The notes under the pieces are model-generated. The model ran no database searches. It worked only from the letters and a program-made list of their open reading frames with translations, and was not told the DNA's origin. The position numbers and the translations under genes are program-made. From NCBI GenBank assembly GCA_003279655.1, contig QCHI01000005.1:1-64000 (forward strand): a stretch of DNA of 64,000 nucleotides. The letters run 5' to 3'. Numbering within the stretch: position 1 is the stretch's first letter; each line of letters opens with the position of its first letter. Below, piece by piece: positions 47,260-58,153 of the stretch. The stretch is from Prochlorococcus sp. AG-402-A21. GTDB lineage: Bacteria; Cyanobacteriota; Cyanobacteriia; PCC-6307; Cyanobiaceae.

Positions 47260-48714
47260 ATGCGAATACTTTTTGCTGCTGCTGAATGCGCCCCAATGAT
47301 AAAGGTTGGAGGTATGGGTGATGTTGTTGGTTCATTACCTCCTGCGCTTAAAAAACTTGGACATGACGTTCGATTAATAATTCCAGGGTATGGAAAATTG
47401 TGGACCTTAATGGATATTTCTCCTGAACCTATCTTTAGGGCCAACACAATGGGTGTTGACTTCGCTGTTTTTGAAACAAGACATCCCTCTAATGGGTTGC
47501 CAATTTATTTGGTTGGACATCCAAGTTTTGATTCTGAGCGTATTTACGGAGGAGAAGATGAAGATTGGAGATTTACATTTTTTGCCAGCGCTGTCTCTGA
47601 ATTTGCATGGAACTCATGGAAACCACAAGTCCTCCATTGTCATGATTGGCATACTGGAATGATCCCAGTTTGGATGCATCAAGACCCCGAAATCAGTACA
47701 GTATTTACTATTCATAATCTGAAGTATCAAGGCCCATGGAGATGGAAACTTGATCAAATAACTTGGTGCCCATGGTACATGCATGGTGACCACACCATGG
47801 CATCAGCGATGTTGTATGCCGATAGAGTGAATGCTGTTTCTCCAACTTATTCAAGGGAAATAAGAACATCTGAATATGGAGAAAAATTAGAGGGACTTTT
47901 AAATTATATTTCTGGGAAATTACGCGGAATATTAAATGGAGTTGATCTAGATGAGTGGAATCCAGCAACAGATAATTCATTGCCCGCTAAATTTAGTGTA
48001 GATAATATTTCTGGTAGAGCAATTAATAAAAGAGTCCTCCAAGAAAGAATGGGACTTGAAGTGAATCCAGATAAATATCTAATGGGAATGGTTGGTAGGC
48101 TTGTTGATCAAAAAGGTATTGACCTTTTACTACAAGTAGCTAATAGGCTTCTCTCTTATACTGACTCTCAGATAGTTGTTCTTGGTACAGGAGATCGCTA
48201 TTTAGAGTCGTCTTTATGGCAACTGGCAATTGAGTATCCTGGTCGTTTTTCTGTTTTTCTTACTTACGATGATGCATTGTCTAGGCTCATTTATGGAGGT
48301 GCTGATGCCTTCTTAATGCCTAGTCGTTTTGAGCCATGTGGAATTAGTCAATTGTTGGCTATGCGTTATGGTGCTATTCCGATAGTTAGAAAGGTAGGTG
48401 GTTTAGTTGATACAGTAGAGCCTTATAACCCGATGAATGAAACAGGTTCTGGATTTTGCTTTGATAGGTATGAACCAATTGATTTTTATACAGCATTAGT
48501 CCGTTCTTGGGAAGCATATAGACATCAAAAAAGTTGGAAGGAGTTACAAGTAAGAGCAATGTTAAATAAATATAGTTGGGATAGATCCGCGAAGGAATAT
48601 GAATCTATGTATAAAGATGTTTGTGGAATTAAGGAACCTTCTCCCGATGCTGCAGAGGTTGAAAAGTTTTCTTATGGCCAAGAAGCAGATCCTTCAAGGA
48701 AAGGGAAAAAATAA
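47260..48714 (+). CDS. glgA: Glycogen (starch) synthase
   Basis: Extends glycogen using ADP-glucose. GT5-family enzyme of 484 residues, ATG start. The N-terminal [21 protein letters not shown] is the ADP-glucose KxGGL-type motif (KVGGMGD). [12 protein letters not shown] and TIHNLKYQG are conserved acceptor-domain elements. The GT-B C-terminal domain has [14 protein letters not shown] and the nucleotide motif [19 protein letters not shown] with catalytic Glu. Length is normal. It lies between menB and murF, distant from glgB, which is on the other strand at 17-19 kb. Confidence 0.97.
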   Translation: MRILFAAAECAPMIKVGGMGDVVGSLPPALKKLGHDVRLIIPGYGKLWTLMDISPEPIFRANTMGVDFAVFETRHPSNGLPIYLVGHPSFDSERIYGGEDEDWRFTFFASAVSEFAWNSWKPQVLHCHDWHTGMIPVWMHQDPEISTVFTIHNLKYQGPWRWKLDQITWCPWYMHGDHTMASAMLYADRVNAVSPTYSREIRTSEYGEKLEGLLNYISGKLRGILNGVDLDEWNPATDNSLPAKFSVDNISGRAINKRVLQERMGLEVNPDKYLMGMVGRLVDQKGIDLLLQVANRLLSYTDSQIVVLGTGDRYLESSLWQLAIEYPGRFSVFLTYDDALSRLIYGGADAFLMPSRFEPCGISQLLAMRYGAIPIVRKVGGLVDTVEPYNPMNETGSGFCFDRYEPIDFYTALVRSWEAYRHQKSWKELQVRAMLNKYSWDRSAKEYESMYKDVCGIKEPSPDAAEVEKFSYGQEADPSRKGKK

Positions 48715-48767
48715 AATCATAGTTTTTTTTATTATTTAGTTTACTTTGCTTCTGCTCAAATATTTGT

Positions 48768-50165
48768 ATGGATATTACTTTTAAGGACTTAATTCAACTA
48801 TGGGGAAAGCCAGATAATCAAAAGGAAATAGAGCTTGATTTACCTGTTGGTCCTATTTCTACTGATTCGAGGACAATTGAAAAGGGTGATTTCTTTGTCC
48901 CTTTAGTAGGCAATAAATTTGATGGCCATGATTACTTAGATATGGCTTTTGATATTGGTATACAGGCAGCAATAGTTTCTGAACAATTTAATGGTTTGGT
49001 ACCCTCCGACCTGCCTCACTGGCTAGTTCCAGATACTCTATACGCCTATCAACAGATCGCTTTGCTTCATCGAAGAAATTTAAATCTTCCTGTAGTTGCT
49101 GTTACTGGTTCTGTTGGTAAAACAACTACAAGAGAATTAATTCGGGCAATACTCTCCCCTCTCGGTGAAATTGTTTCAAGCAGAGGGAATGAAAACAATG
49201 ATGTCGGTGTCCCTAAAACTCTGCTTAGAGGATCAGAAACAGATGCTGCATATGTTCTTGAAATGGGTATGCGTGGTTTTGGCCAAATTGAACGTCTCTC
49301 TAGAGTCGCCGAACCTGATATCGCTGTAATTACAAATGTGGGACAAGCGCATATTGGTATTCTTGGTAGTAGAGAAAATATTGCAAAAGCTAAGTCGGAA
49401 ATCACCTCACATCTAAGAGCAGATGGTGTTGTGATTATTCCTTTTGGTGACAATCTCTTAGAAAAAGCTTTATTAGAAAAATGGTCAGGACGTATTGTTC
49501 GAATAGCAATAGAGGGCTTTTCATTGAATTGCTTAGGTTGTAATGATGAGCAGTTTGCTTTTCAAGGTATTGAACCAGATTATATTTCTCAAGTTGACAT
49601 GCAAAACAATTTTATATTTTTTGAGGGAATTAAATTTAAATTGCCCCTTGAGGGAAAACATAATGCTATGAATTTTCTTATGGCATTGACCGTTGCAACA
49701 GAATTAGGAGTATCAATAAAGAATCTTGATCAATTAAAAATTAATCTGCCAGTGGGAAGAAATAGATTGGTTGATTGTGGACAATATTTAGTGTTAGATG
49801 AGACTTACAATGCATCTCCCGAATCTGTTATTGCGTCTTTAGAATTATTGGTAAGTAAGCCTGGAAGACATTTTGCAGTTTTGGGTACGATGCTTGAGTT
49901 GGGATCTGAGAGTATTTTACTTCATCAGAAAGTTCTTAAAAGAGCCGTTGAGTTAGGTCTTGCTGGAATTGTTTTTGTCTCTTGTGGTGAAGAATCTAAG
50001 ATCATAAAAAAGACAATCAAAGAATTACCAAATCATGATGTAGTAAGAACACCAAGAGATGCTGCTATATCACTATTATCATGGCTTTCACCGGGAGATA
50101 ATATTTTAATTAAAGGTAGTCGTAAGTTGGAATTGGAGAAAATAATACCTTATTTACAGCAATAA
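48768..50165 (+). CDS. murF: UDP-N-acetylmuramoyl-tripeptide--D-alanyl-D-alanine ligase
   Basis: Adds D-Ala-D-Ala to the muramyl tripeptide in peptidoglycan synthesis. It has 465 residues, ATG start. The ATP-binding loop is VTGSVGKTTTRELI, ENNDVGVPKTLL is the substrate motif, and LEMGMRGFGQIERL follows. GKHNAMNFLMALTVA and LDETYNASPESV are typical of the Mur ligase central and C-terminal domains; the Tyr-Asn pair marks MurF rather than MurE. It ends 14 bases before the convergent glmU. Confidence 0.95.
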   Translation: MDITFKDLIQLWGKPDNQKEIELDLPVGPISTDSRTIEKGDFFVPLVGNKFDGHDYLDMAFDIGIQAAIVSEQFNGLVPSDLPHWLVPDTLYAYQQIALLHRRNLNLPVVAVTGSVGKTTTRELIRAILSPLGEIVSSRGNENNDVGVPKTLLRGSETDAAYVLEMGMRGFGQIERLSRVAEPDIAVITNVGQAHIGILGSRENIAKAKSEITSHLRADGVVIIPFGDNLLEKALLEKWSGRIVRIAIEGFSLNCLGCNDEQFAFQGIEPDYISQVDMQNNFIFFEGIKFKLPLEGKHNAMNFLMALTVATELGVSIKNLDQLKINLPVGRNRLVDCGQYLVLDETYNASPESVIASLELLVSKPGRHFAVLGTMLELGSESILLHQKVLKRAVELGLAGIVFVSCGEESKIIKKTIKELPNHDVVRTPRDAAISLLSWLSPGDNILIKGSRKLELEKIIPYLQQ

Positions 50166-50179
50166 CTTCACTGTTGTAG

Positions 50180-51520
50180 TTAATCTGTCTTAGTTCTAAT
50201 GATTGCTTTTGATCGTTCGACTACTAAACTTTTATCAGGAATATCTTTACTTATTGTTGAGCCTGCACCAATGGTTACATCTGATCCAATTTTGATTGGT
50301 GCAACTAGGACTGAATTTGCACCAGTCTTTGAGTAATCATCAATAATTGTTCTATGTTTATTTTTGCCATCAAAATTAGCTGTAATAGTCCCTGCTCCAA
50401 TATTAATATGTTTCCCTAGCGCTGAATCACCTACATAACTTAAATGATTGATTTTTGTTCCCTCACCAATAAAACTTTTTTTTATTTCTACAAAGTTCCC
50501 TATTTTAGAATTTTTACTTATGTTTGAGTCCGGTCTTATGTGAGCGAATGGACCAATTGATGTATTAATTCCAACCGTTGCTTCATTGATGAATGAATGA
50601 ATGGCTGATACATTTTCCGCAAGTGTTGAATTTGTTATGACAGTACCTGGCCCTAAATGACATCCATTACCAATATTGCAATTACCACGAAGATGAGTTT
50701 GTGGCTCGATAATTACGTCTGTACCAAAGTTCGAATCCTCACTCAGCGAACAACTAATAGGATCAACAAATGAAACTCCTTTGCTCATCCATGAGGATTT
50801 AAGCCTTTCTTGGATGTAATGTTCGCATTCAGATAGTTGAAACCTATCATTAATGCCCTTAATCTCAAATGGATTATCTACCTTAAAATGTAATGCTTTT
50901 TTGAGTAAACTTATAGTATCTGTTAGATAAATTTCATTTTGACTATTTTGGTTAGATAATAAGTTTATAACATCTGATAATTGTTGCCAATTAAAACAAT
51001 ATATACCTGCATTTATTAATTTATTTTTTCGCTGTTCATTTGTGCAATCTCTCTCTTCAATGATTTTACTTACTAGTTCTGACTCATCTGTAAATACGCG
51101 TCCATATCCCGTTGGAGAGTCTAAACTTGCTGATAAGAAAGTTACACTTGAATTGGATTCTTTGTGAAATTTTAAAAGTGAACTTAGAGTTTTCTCTCTT
51201 AGTAGTGGGACATCGCCATTTAATACTAAAAGTTCTCCATTAAATCCTTTTAATCTAGGACTTAATTTTTGGATCGCATGCCCAGTTCCATTTTGAGGTT
51301 GCTGAAGAACAAAATCTAAGTCTTGATGATTTTTTAGAGACTCCTCTACTAACTTGGCTTGATGTCCTACAACTATGAATCTACGGCTTGGGTTGAGCCC
51401 CTGAGTAGAAAATAAAACTCTGTCAATAAGTGTTTTCCCTGCCAAAGGATGAAGAACCTTGGGCAGCTTACTTTTCATTCGCGTACCTTTTCCAGCCGCT
51501 AAAATTGCGATGGCAAGCAT
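50180..51520 (-). CDS. glmU: Bifunctional GlcNAc-1-phosphate uridylyltransferase / glucosamine-1-phosphate acetyltransferase
   Basis: Makes UDP-GlcNAc, precursor of peptidoglycan and outer envelope glycans. It has 446 residues. The N-terminal uridylyltransferase has the signature [22 protein letters not shown], with QNGTGHAIQ and NGDVPLL following. The C-terminal half is a left-handed beta-helix of hexapeptide repeats ([26 protein letters not shown]). The acetyltransferase site is marked by His and Tyr in [10 protein letters not shown] and by [10 protein letters not shown]. It is convergent with murF over 14 bases. Confidence 0.96.
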   Translation of the reverse strand: MLAIAILAAGKGTRMKSKLPKVLHPLAGKTLIDRVLFSTQGLNPSRRFIVVGHQAKLVEESLKNHQDLDFVLQQPQNGTGHAIQKLSPRLKGFNGELLVLNGDVPLLREKTLSSLLKFHKESNSSVTFLSASLDSPTGYGRVFTDESELVSKIIEERDCTNEQRKNKLINAGIYCFNWQQLSDVINLLSNQNSQNEIYLTDTISLLKKALHFKVDNPFEIKGINDRFQLSECEHYIQERLKSSWMSKGVSFVDPISCSLSEDSNFGTDVIIEPQTHLRGNCNIGNGCHLGPGTVITNSTLAENVSAIHSFINEATVGINTSIGPFAHIRPDSNISKNSKIGNFVEIKKSFIGEGTKINHLSYVGDSALGKHINIGAGTITANFDGKNKHRTIIDDYSKTGANSVLVAPIKIGSDVTIGAGSTISKDIPDKSLVVERSKAIIRTKTD

Positions 51521-51551
51521 TAGAGTACTTTTTTGAAGAAATCTAATTGCT

Positions 51552-52454
51552 TTATTGCGATTGCGCAGTATTCCATCTTTTTCTCCATGATGAAGTGTTT
51601 ATTAATTGACTTTTAGATTGCTCTATTTCTCTTATTGAAATAATTTCTTTAGAATCAGCTCTCCCTGTTGGATCTCTATAAGGAATTGATGAACGAGTGG
51701 CAAGGTGTTCTAATTCTCTAGTGCTTAAGTCTTTTAACTGACAATTTTTTGAAATGAACTGTTGTTCTAATTTTTTTTTTACAGCAACTGTCCCTGAACT
51801 CCATTTCTTTTTGTCATCGTTTGAGGGGATTATTGAATATATTTCTAAACCAGCTCTTTTGAAACTCGCTCTAATTGAGGCAGCAGTTGAATATGTAATC
51901 AAGCGGCCTTCGACAGATAGCCTTTCTGTTAATAAAGTGATGAATTCCTCGCTCCATAGCTCGGGACATTTTTGTGGTGAAAAAGGATCAAGAAGAATTA
52001 AATCAAACTTTATAGAATCTTGAATTTCATATATTTTTTGTCTTGCATCTCCCCAGTGAACTGTTCCTTCGTTAAAACCTTCATTCCATTTCCCAGATTT
52101 GTTTAAGCAACTGAAGAAATGCAATACTTTTGGAGACCAAATCTCCTGAAATGTGCTTTCATTAAGACCAAGATTCAGAGGTCTTTGATCAATCTCAAGC
52201 CCATGCCATTCAATTTTTATATTGCTTTGAAGTAACTTTTCGAGAATACATCCTGTGTTATATCCCAAACCCATACAAACATCTAAAACAACAATTTTTT
52301 CAGTGTTGGAAAATTGTTCTAATTGAGCAGGAAAGAGATATTTATTAATTGATTCTCTAAGTGCTCCGTCTCTATCATGAAATCCTTCTTCATAGCTCAA
52401 GCTATAAAGACTTAAACTCCCATCTTTTGTCGTATGTTTTTGATAATCATCCAA
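51552..52454 (-). CDS. MnmC-like SAM-dependent methyltransferase (Methyltransf_30)
   Basis: Predicted methyltransferase of 300 residues from a TTG. The Rossmann motif I is [14 protein letters not shown], followed by an acidic loop [10 protein letters not shown] and the NPPF-like catalytic-region [20 protein letters not shown]. These match the methyltransferase half of MnmC (MnmD), which completes mnm5s2U34 of tRNA. The N-terminal [23 protein letters not shown] is also typical. The FAD-dependent MnmC oxidase half is absent, so it is a single-domain relative, and the C-terminus (~60 residues) diverges. It is 12 bases downstream of aroA. Confidence 0.8.
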   Translation of the reverse strand: MDDYQKHTTKDGSLSLYSLSYEEGFHDRDGALRESINKYLFPAQLEQFSNTEKIVVLDVCMGLGYNTGCILEKLLQSNIKIEWHGLEIDQRPLNLGLNESTFQEIWSPKVLHFFSCLNKSGKWNEGFNEGTVHWGDARQKIYEIQDSIKFDLILLDPFSPQKCPELWSEEFITLLTERLSVEGRLITYSTAASIRASFKRAGLEIYSIIPSNDDKKKWSSGTVAVKKKLEQQFISKNCQLKDLSTRELEHLATRSSIPYRDPTGRADSKEIISIREIEQSKSQLINTSSWRKRWNTAQSQ

Positions 52455-52466
52455 CTCTAATGAAAC

Positions 52467-53801
52467 CTAATTTTTTTGTTGGAGTCTCTTAAGATCACTC
52501 CAAAAATCAGGATATGAGATTGCTGCCGCTTCACTACGTCGTAACGTTGAATTAGAATTAGCCATTATTGAGGCAATAGCTAAACTCATTGCTATACGGT
52601 GATCATCTTCGCTATCAAGCTCGCATCCTTTTAAAATATTTCCTCCATATATAGTAAGTCCATCTTGATGTTCATCTATTTTTGCTCCCATTTTTTTTAA
52701 TTGCCTGGCCATTACAGCTAAACGATCAGTTTCTTTGATTCTCAATTCACTTGCTTCTTTTATCTGACTGATACCGTGACAAAAACATGCCGCCACAGAC
52801 AATATAGGTATCTCGTCTACTAGTCGAGGCATTATCTCGCCATCAAGGTTAAATGGTTTCAAGTTTTCTTTATAGAAAACTTCAATGTCTCCAACTGGTT
52901 CACCGGCTACATCTCTTTTGTTCGTTACATTGATATTTGCTTCCATTATTTTTAAAACGTCAAGTATTCCAGTTCTTGTAGGGTTTAGACCAACATTTTC
53001 AATGATTAGTTCTGATCCAGGTATAATGCTACCTGCAACGAGCCAAAATGCAGCGGAACTGATATCACCGGGAACAACAATTGATTGCCCTTTTAGTTCT
53101 TTCCCTGGGGAAATAGTTATATGCCTACCCATATCACCACCTACTTCTAAATTAGCTCCAAAGGCTTTTAACATTCTTTCGCTATGATCTCTAGATCTGG
53201 CAGGTTCAATAACAGTAGTTGAACCCTCTGCATTAAGAGCAGCAAGTAGGATTGCAGATTTTATCTGAGCACTTGCGACTGGAGTGCCAATTACTGCACC
53301 TCTTAATTTATTCCCAATAATTGTTAGAGGAGCAAAGTCTCCACCACTTCTGCCAGAAACTTTAGCCCCCATCATTTTTAATGGTTGTCCGACTCTTTTC
53401 ATTGGCCTATTTCGTAGTGATTTATCTCCTGTAAGGATGAAATGATGATCTTCTTGACCGGCTAATAACCCCATAATTAATCTCATTGTTGTTCCTGAAT
53501 TTCCACAATTCAAAATATCTTGAGGTTCTTGGAGACCATTTAATCCAACGCCATCAACTTCAACAATCTCTCCTTTTTTAATTGGACTAATCTTTACTCC
53601 CATGGACCTAAGGCATTCAGCCGTACTTAAGGGATCTTCCGCAGGTAAAAGACCCTCAATGATTGTTTTTCCTTTTGCAATAGCCCCAAACAGCAGTGCA
53701 CGGTGTGATATTGATTTATCTCCAGGCACTTTCACTTTCCCATAGAGCTCACCACCCTTTTGAAGGTCTCTTAAAGACTGATCTTTGCCGGAAACTTTCA
53801 A
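52467..53801 (-). CDS. aroA: 3-Phosphoshikimate 1-carboxyvinyltransferase (EPSP synthase)
   Basis: Transfers enolpyruvyl from PEP to shikimate 3-phosphate on the way to chorismate. It has 444 residues, TTG start just after a poly-A stretch. [18 protein letters not shown] (Lys, Ser for shikimate phosphate) lies near the N-terminus, and [19 protein letters not shown] binds PEP. The conserved [13 protein letters not shown] and [20 protein letters not shown] follow. It sits between ubiD (52 bases upstream) and the MnmC-like gene. Confidence 0.96.
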   Translation of the reverse strand: MKVSGKDQSLRDLQKGGELYGKVKVPGDKSISHRALLFGAIAKGKTIIEGLLPAEDPLSTAECLRSMGVKISPIKKGEIVEVDGVGLNGLQEPQDILNCGNSGTTMRLIMGLLAGQEDHHFILTGDKSLRNRPMKRVGQPLKMMGAKVSGRSGGDFAPLTIIGNKLRGAVIGTPVASAQIKSAILLAALNAEGSTTVIEPARSRDHSERMLKAFGANLEVGGDMGRHITISPGKELKGQSIVVPGDISSAAFWLVAGSIIPGSELIIENVGLNPTRTGILDVLKIMEANINVTNKRDVAGEPVGDIEVFYKENLKPFNLDGEIMPRLVDEIPILSVAACFCHGISQIKEASELRIKETDRLAVMARQLKKMGAKIDEHQDGLTIYGGNILKGCELDSEDDHRIAMSLAIASIMANSNSTLRRSEAAAISYPDFWSDLKRLQQKN

Positions 53802-53853
53802 TTAAAAAAAAATATTTTATTTATTTTATTTATTGATAAGCTTTATTCCTGAT

Positions 53854-55419
53854 TTATGAATTGTTTATTTGCTTTTGACGCATTAGTTCATCGATAACGT
53901 ACCCAAATAATTCTGGACTTGGTTGTTTGTTTTCTAGCCCGGCCAAGCCTAGTTCTTCCCATCTTTCATCAACTTTATTTTCAAGTTCTTTAGATCTTTT
54001 TAATGGTTTACCCCAATCATGATTCTTTTCAGGGCCAATTTTTGTTGTTGCATCAATAGCTAATCTTCCCCCTAAGCCAATGTTTTCGCTAGCAAAGTCA
54101 AGGGTATCAAAAGGAGTATTTTCAAGTATAAATAAATCTCTTTGAGGATCAACCTGACTGGATAAGACCCAAACTACTTGTCTAGGATCTCTTACGTTAA
54201 TGGTTGAATCGACAACGACGACAAATTTTGTATAGGTGAACTGTGGTAGAGCACTCCAAAAAGCCATTGCTGCTCTTTTTGCCTGACCTGGATACGCTTT
54301 ATCAATAGAGATAACTGCTAACTTATAACTTAATGCTTCCATTGGAAGGAAAAAATCAACAATTTCAGGGATTTGCTGTTTAAGTATTGGGGTATAAATT
54401 CGATTTAACGCAATTGCCAGCATGGCCTCTTCTTTTGGCGGTCTACCGCTAAAGGTTGTTAAAAATATTGGTTTTTTTCTTTGAGTCATGCAATGGAATC
54501 TAACCAAAGGAGAAGACTCAGCACCTCCATAAAATCCCATATGGTCCCCAAAAGGACCATCCATCATTTCTTCCCCAGGAGATATTGATCCTTCTAGAAC
54601 TATTTCACTGTGACTTGGTACCTGAAGATCGATAGTTTTGCATTTTGTTAATCGAACACCCTCTCCTGCGTATAAACCTGCAAAAAGCCACTCACTGAGT
54701 TGTACTGGAATAGGAGTTGCTGCTGCCATCACAAGAAGTGGATGAACTCCAATAGCGACGGCAACTTCTAATTTCTTATTCATAGCAGCAGCTTTTCGTA
54801 GGTGCCTAGCTCCTCCTCTGACACTTAACCAATGAACTGTCATGCTCTTGGAAGATTGCCTTTGGAGTCGATAAACACCAACATTTGGTACACCTGTTTC
54901 AGGGTCTTTTGTTATTACGAGTCCTAACGTGATAGCACCTCCTGCATCCTCTGGCCATGGACGTAAAAGTGGTAAATCGTTTAGATCCAGATCTTTTTCA
55001 CCAATTACTTTCTGATGGCATGGTGGTAAGAGATCAATATCAGGACGAGCTTTAAGTAGATCCCAAGCAACTGAGGCAAAAGCTTTGGTCTCTTTAAATC
55101 CTTTCGGAGGACGGGGTTGCTGAAGAAGGGCTAATTTTTTCCCTAAATCTTCTAATTCTTCTTGTTTCTCTAAGCCCATACTCCAAACCACACGTTCCAT
55201 GGTCCCAAGTAGATTGACTGCAACAGGAATTGATGATCCTTTTACATTTTCAAAAAGCAGAGCAGGTCCTCCGATTCCTAGTACTCGGTCGCTTATTGCC
55301 GCAATTTCTAAGTCACTATCGACTGGACTGCTTATTCTCTTTAATTGACCTTTCTTTTCTAGAAGAGTAAGAAAATCTCTTATGTCTCTTGTAAGAGGTT
55401 CTTGACGAAATAATTTCAT
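53854..55419 (-). CDS. ubiD: UbiD-family decarboxylase
   Basis: Prenylated-FMN-dependent decarboxylase. In cyanobacteria the homologue is thought to decarboxylate the 4-hydroxybenzoate-derived head group during plastoquinone synthesis. I took the ATG at 55419 (MKLFRQEPLTRD; 521 residues); a GTG at 55431 would add four. Family features are GGPALLFENVKGS, PVAVNLLGTMERV, GGAITLGLVITKDPETGVPNVGVYRLQ (cited by VPNVGVYRLQ) with the prFMN arginine, and EIVLEGSISPGE with the catalytic glutamates. UbiX is not nearby. It is divergent from comB across 64 bases and 52 bases from aroA. Confidence 0.9.
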   Translation of the reverse strand: MKLFRQEPLTRDIRDFLTLLEKKGQLKRISSPVDSDLEIAAISDRVLGIGGPALLFENVKGSSIPVAVNLLGTMERVVWSMGLEKQEELEDLGKKLALLQQPRPPKGFKETKAFASVAWDLLKARPDIDLLPPCHQKVIGEKDLDLNDLPLLRPWPEDAGGAITLGLVITKDPETGVPNVGVYRLQRQSSKSMTVHWLSVRGGARHLRKAAAMNKKLEVAVAIGVHPLLVMAAATPIPVQLSEWLFAGLYAGEGVRLTKCKTIDLQVPSHSEIVLEGSISPGEEMMDGPFGDHMGFYGGAESSPLVRFHCMTQRKKPIFLTTFSGRPPKEEAMLAIALNRIYTPILKQQIPEIVDFFLPMEALSYKLAVISIDKAYPGQAKRAAMAFWSALPQFTYTKFVVVVDSTINVRDPRQVVWVLSSQVDPQRDLFILENTPFDTLDFASENIGLGGRLAIDATTKIGPEKNHDWGKPLKRSKELENKVDERWEELGLAGLENKQPSPELFGYVIDELMRQKQINNS

Positions 55420-55483
55420 GAAGGTCTGCACGATTAACCTATTTATCTAGTTACTGTGACGCAAGTTATCAGCCTTTGTGGAA

Positions 55484-56212
55484 ATGAAACTTTCTTATTT
55501 TTATGTAGCGGCAGATGTGCCTAGTGGAATTATTCCTGAATCATCAGTAGTGATTGATGTTCTAAGAGCTACAACAACTATTGCCTTGGCTCTTGAGAAT
55601 GGGGCTGATTCAGTGCAAGTGTTTGCAGATGTTGATGAACTCAAAAATCATGCAAAGACTTTTAATGATAAAGACAAAATTCTTATTGGTGAGAGAGGGG
55701 GGGAAAAATTAGAAGGATTTGACTTGGGGAATTCTCCATTAGGAGTGTCACCTGAAAGAGTAAAAGGTAAAAGAATTTTTATGAGTACTACCAATGGAAC
55801 AAGGTCACTTCATCGAGTCAGGAAATCCAAAAGTTTGTACACAATGGCGCTCCCCAACAGAAAAGCTATTGCTGAAAGATTAAAAAGTGATAATCCTAAA
55901 GAAGTTTGGATTGTTGGTAGTGGGTGGGAAGGCTCCTACTCTTTAGAAGATTCTTTGGCCGCTGGGGCTTTGGCTTCTCTTTTAGTGGATCAATTAGAGT
56001 CGGTTCAAATATTAAATGATGAATTGATGGCTTCAGTAGCATTATGGAAAACTTGGGAAAATGATGTTGAAGGATGTTTACGTATTGCAAGTCATGGACA
56101 AAGACTTGCAGGAATAGGTAATCATGATGATGATTTCGCTTGTTGCGCTTCTTTGGATAACCTTTCTGTTATTCCCAAACAGATTGAGATGGGCGTACTT
56201 CGCTCAAACTAA
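55484..56212 (+). CDS. comB: 2-Phosphosulfolactate phosphatase family protein (ComB-like)
   Basis: Homologue of the phosphatase producing sulfolactate in archaeal coenzyme M synthesis. It has 242 residues from the ATG at 55484 ([13 protein letters not shown]); a GTG lies six bases earlier. The family cores are [16 protein letters not shown] with the metal-binding Asp, [32 protein letters not shown] and [20 protein letters not shown]. Cyanobacteria do not make coenzyme M, so the physiological substrate is open. It stands between ubiD (divergent) and the nitrilase gene, 29 bases ahead. Confidence 0.88.
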   Translation: MKLSYFYVAADVPSGIIPESSVVIDVLRATTTIALALENGADSVQVFADVDELKNHAKTFNDKDKILIGERGGEKLEGFDLGNSPLGVSPERVKGKRIFMSTTNGTRSLHRVRKSKSLYTMALPNRKAIAERLKSDNPKEVWIVGSGWEGSYSLEDSLAAGALASLLVDQLESVQILNDELMASVALWKTWENDVEGCLRIASHGQRLAGIGNHDDDFACCASLDNLSVIPKQIEMGVLRSN

Positions 56213-56241
56213 TTTTTAAATTAATTTACTTTTTTAACTCA

Positions 56242-57066
56242 GTGTCAGATTTTTTGGCTGCGGCCCTCCAGCTAACAAGTACCTCAGATATAGACGCAAA
56301 TCTCAATGCTGCAGAAGAACAAATTGAGTTAGCCTCTAGGCGAGGGGCCGATCTTGTTGGACTGCCTGAAAATTTTGCTTTTTTGGGCGAAGATCAAAAA
56401 AAACTAAAAATTGCAGCGTCAATTTATGAAAAATGCAATAGTTTTTTAGTAACAATGGCAAGGAGATATCAAGTCGTTTTGCTTGGAGGTGGATTCCCTG
56501 TCCCTGCTGGTGATGGAGTAAGAACTTTCAATAGAGCTGAGTTGTTTGGTAAGGATGGTCAATCATTGGCCAGATATGACAAGATTCATCTTTTTGATGT
56601 TGATCTTCCTGAAGGTAATACCTACAGAGAATCCGAAACAATTGTTTCTGGTGGTGAATCTCCCCCTGTTGTGGACGTGCCAGGCCTTTGCAAAATTGGA
56701 TTATCTATTTGTTACGACGTGCGATTTCCAGAACTTTATCGGGATTTGGTCAACAAAGGCGCAGATTTATTAATGATTCCAGCTGCTTTTACTGCATTTA
56801 CGGGAAAGGATCATTGGCAAGTTTTGCTTCAAGCAAGAGCTATTGAAAATACAGCTTATGTTGTTGCACCAGCCCAAACTGGTTGCCACTATGGCAGAAG
56901 GCAAAGTCATGGACATGCAATGGTTATTGATCCATGGGGGACTGTTCTAGCAGATGCAGGAGTAGTCCAAGGAGCAGCAATAGCTCCTGCTGACAAAGAA
57001 AGGGTTGAGAGAATTAGAGGACAAATGCCCAGCCTAAAACATCGAAAAACAGAGCTTTTTATTTGA
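56242..57066 (+). CDS. Carbon-nitrogen hydrolase (Nit1-like, deaminated-glutathione amidase type)
   Basis: Nitrilase-superfamily amidase of 274 residues from a GTG. The Glu-Lys-Cys triad is visible: Glu43 in LPENFAFLG, Lys114 in YDKIHLFDVD and Cys157 in LSICYDVRFPELYR. The His-Leu-Phe-Asp-Val-Asp pattern after the lysine is that of the Nit1/NIT2-type omega-amidases and deaminated-glutathione amidases, which repair side-products of transaminases. The substrate is an inference from that motif. It overlaps the following amidase gene by one base (TGATG). Confidence 0.88.
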   Translation: MSDFLAAALQLTSTSDIDANLNAAEEQIELASRRGADLVGLPENFAFLGEDQKKLKIAASIYEKCNSFLVTMARRYQVVLLGGGFPVPAGDGVRTFNRAELFGKDGQSLARYDKIHLFDVDLPEGNTYRESETIVSGGESPPVVDVPGLCKIGLSICYDVRFPELYRDLVNKGADLLMIPAAFTAFTGKDHWQVLLQARAIENTAYVVAPAQTGCHYGRRQSHGHAMVIDPWGTVLADAGVVQGAAIAPADKERVERIRGQMPSLKHRKTELFI

Positions 57067-58151
57067 TGTTTAAAGATCATTCTTTAAAGTCAAAATTCGC
57101 TTTGTTTGCGGGATTAATTGTTTGTTCAAATTTTTTTATTCCTCTACCGCTTAGATCTGCTAGTGCACTTGCGGCTTGGGCCTTAACTAGTAACGGTACT
57201 CTTAAATTACGAACTTCTTCTGGGGCTAAATTAGATGCTTTTTATCAATCATCAACTACTGATAAAGGTGAAAGAGTATGGATCGATTTTCCTGGGGAGT
57301 TAAGCCGACCTAGAACTATTAAAGGCAATGGATCAGTTAAGGAAATTAGATTAGGTAAACCTGCCAAGGGAAAAACAAGGCTTGTTATAGAATTTTCATC
57401 CTCAGTTGAATTAGAACCCTCAAAATTAAAATTAATTGGTACTTCTTCAAACATATGGGAGTTGAAATTTATTGGTTTAGAAAGTAATTCTTTTCGTTCT
57501 ATTGAAGAAGGTAATATCTTAAGAAACTCAATAAAAAGAACTTATGAAACAATAGAGATTCAGGATTTAGATATTTCTACTTTGCCTAATGTGCCATATG
57601 GAAAGTATAAAGTTGTTATAGACCCTGGCCATGGAGGGTCAGACCCTGGTGCTGTTGGAATAAATGGATTAAGAGAGGCTGATGTTGTATTAAATGTGTC
57701 AAAAAGTGTCTCAGGATTTCTAACAAAAAAAGGGGTTAAAACAATACTCACTCGTAACTATGAGAGAACATTAGATTTACATCCAAGAGTTACTAAAGCT
57801 AATAATTCAAAAGCAGATGCTTTTGTAAGTATTCATGCAAATGCAACAAAAGGTAAGAGAAAAGATGTTAATGGTTTAGAGACCTATTATTACTCGGGTT
57901 TTAAAGGCTATTCTTTAGCGAAAAACATTCAAAAACAAATTTTAATTACTTCTCCGCAAAGCCCTGATAGGGGGGTACGTAGATCTAGGTTTTATGTGAT
58001 TAGGAAAACATCAATGCCTGCGGCTTTAGTAGAGATTGGATTTGTTACTGGTAAGTATGATGCAGATTTATTACGTCAGAAAGGTTATAGAGATAAAATC
58101 TCTTTTGCTATTGCTAAGGGAATACTGAATTATCTCAAAGGTACAAATTAG
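57066..58151 (+). CDS. N-acetylmuramoyl-L-alanine amidase with AMIN domain
   Basis: Periplasmic zinc amidase cleaving peptide side chains from peptidoglycan during cell separation. It has 361 residues from the ATG at 57066, which overlaps the nitrilase stop by one base. An N-terminal signal sequence (~10-35, FALFAGLIVCSNFFIPL) precedes an AMIN domain (~40-140) that targets the septum. The Amidase_3 domain carries zinc ligands His189 (VIDPGHGGSDPG), Glu204 (GLREADVV) and His257 (VSIHANATKG), and catalytic Glu323 (ALVEIGFVTG). The gene directly precedes murI, giving a cell-wall pair. Confidence 0.94.
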   Translation: MFKDHSLKSKFALFAGLIVCSNFFIPLPLRSASALAAWALTSNGTLKLRTSSGAKLDAFYQSSTTDKGERVWIDFPGELSRPRTIKGNGSVKEIRLGKPAKGKTRLVIEFSSSVELEPSKLKLIGTSSNIWELKFIGLESNSFRSIEEGNILRNSIKRTYETIEIQDLDISTLPNVPYGKYKVVIDPGHGGSDPGAVGINGLREADVVLNVSKSVSGFLTKKGVKTILTRNYERTLDLHPRVTKANNSKADAFVSIHANATKGKRKDVNGLETYYYSGFKGYSLAKNIQKQILITSPQSPDRGVRRSRFYVIRKTSMPAALVEIGFVTGKYDADLLRQKGYRDKISFAIAKGILNYLKGTN

Positions 58152-58153
58152 TT

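Noticed and set aside
50155..50178. Hairpin TACAGCA/TGTTGTA at the murF-glmU convergence
   Set aside because: Seven pairs with a G-T wobble, a ten-base loop and no T run on either strand; too weak to call a terminator.
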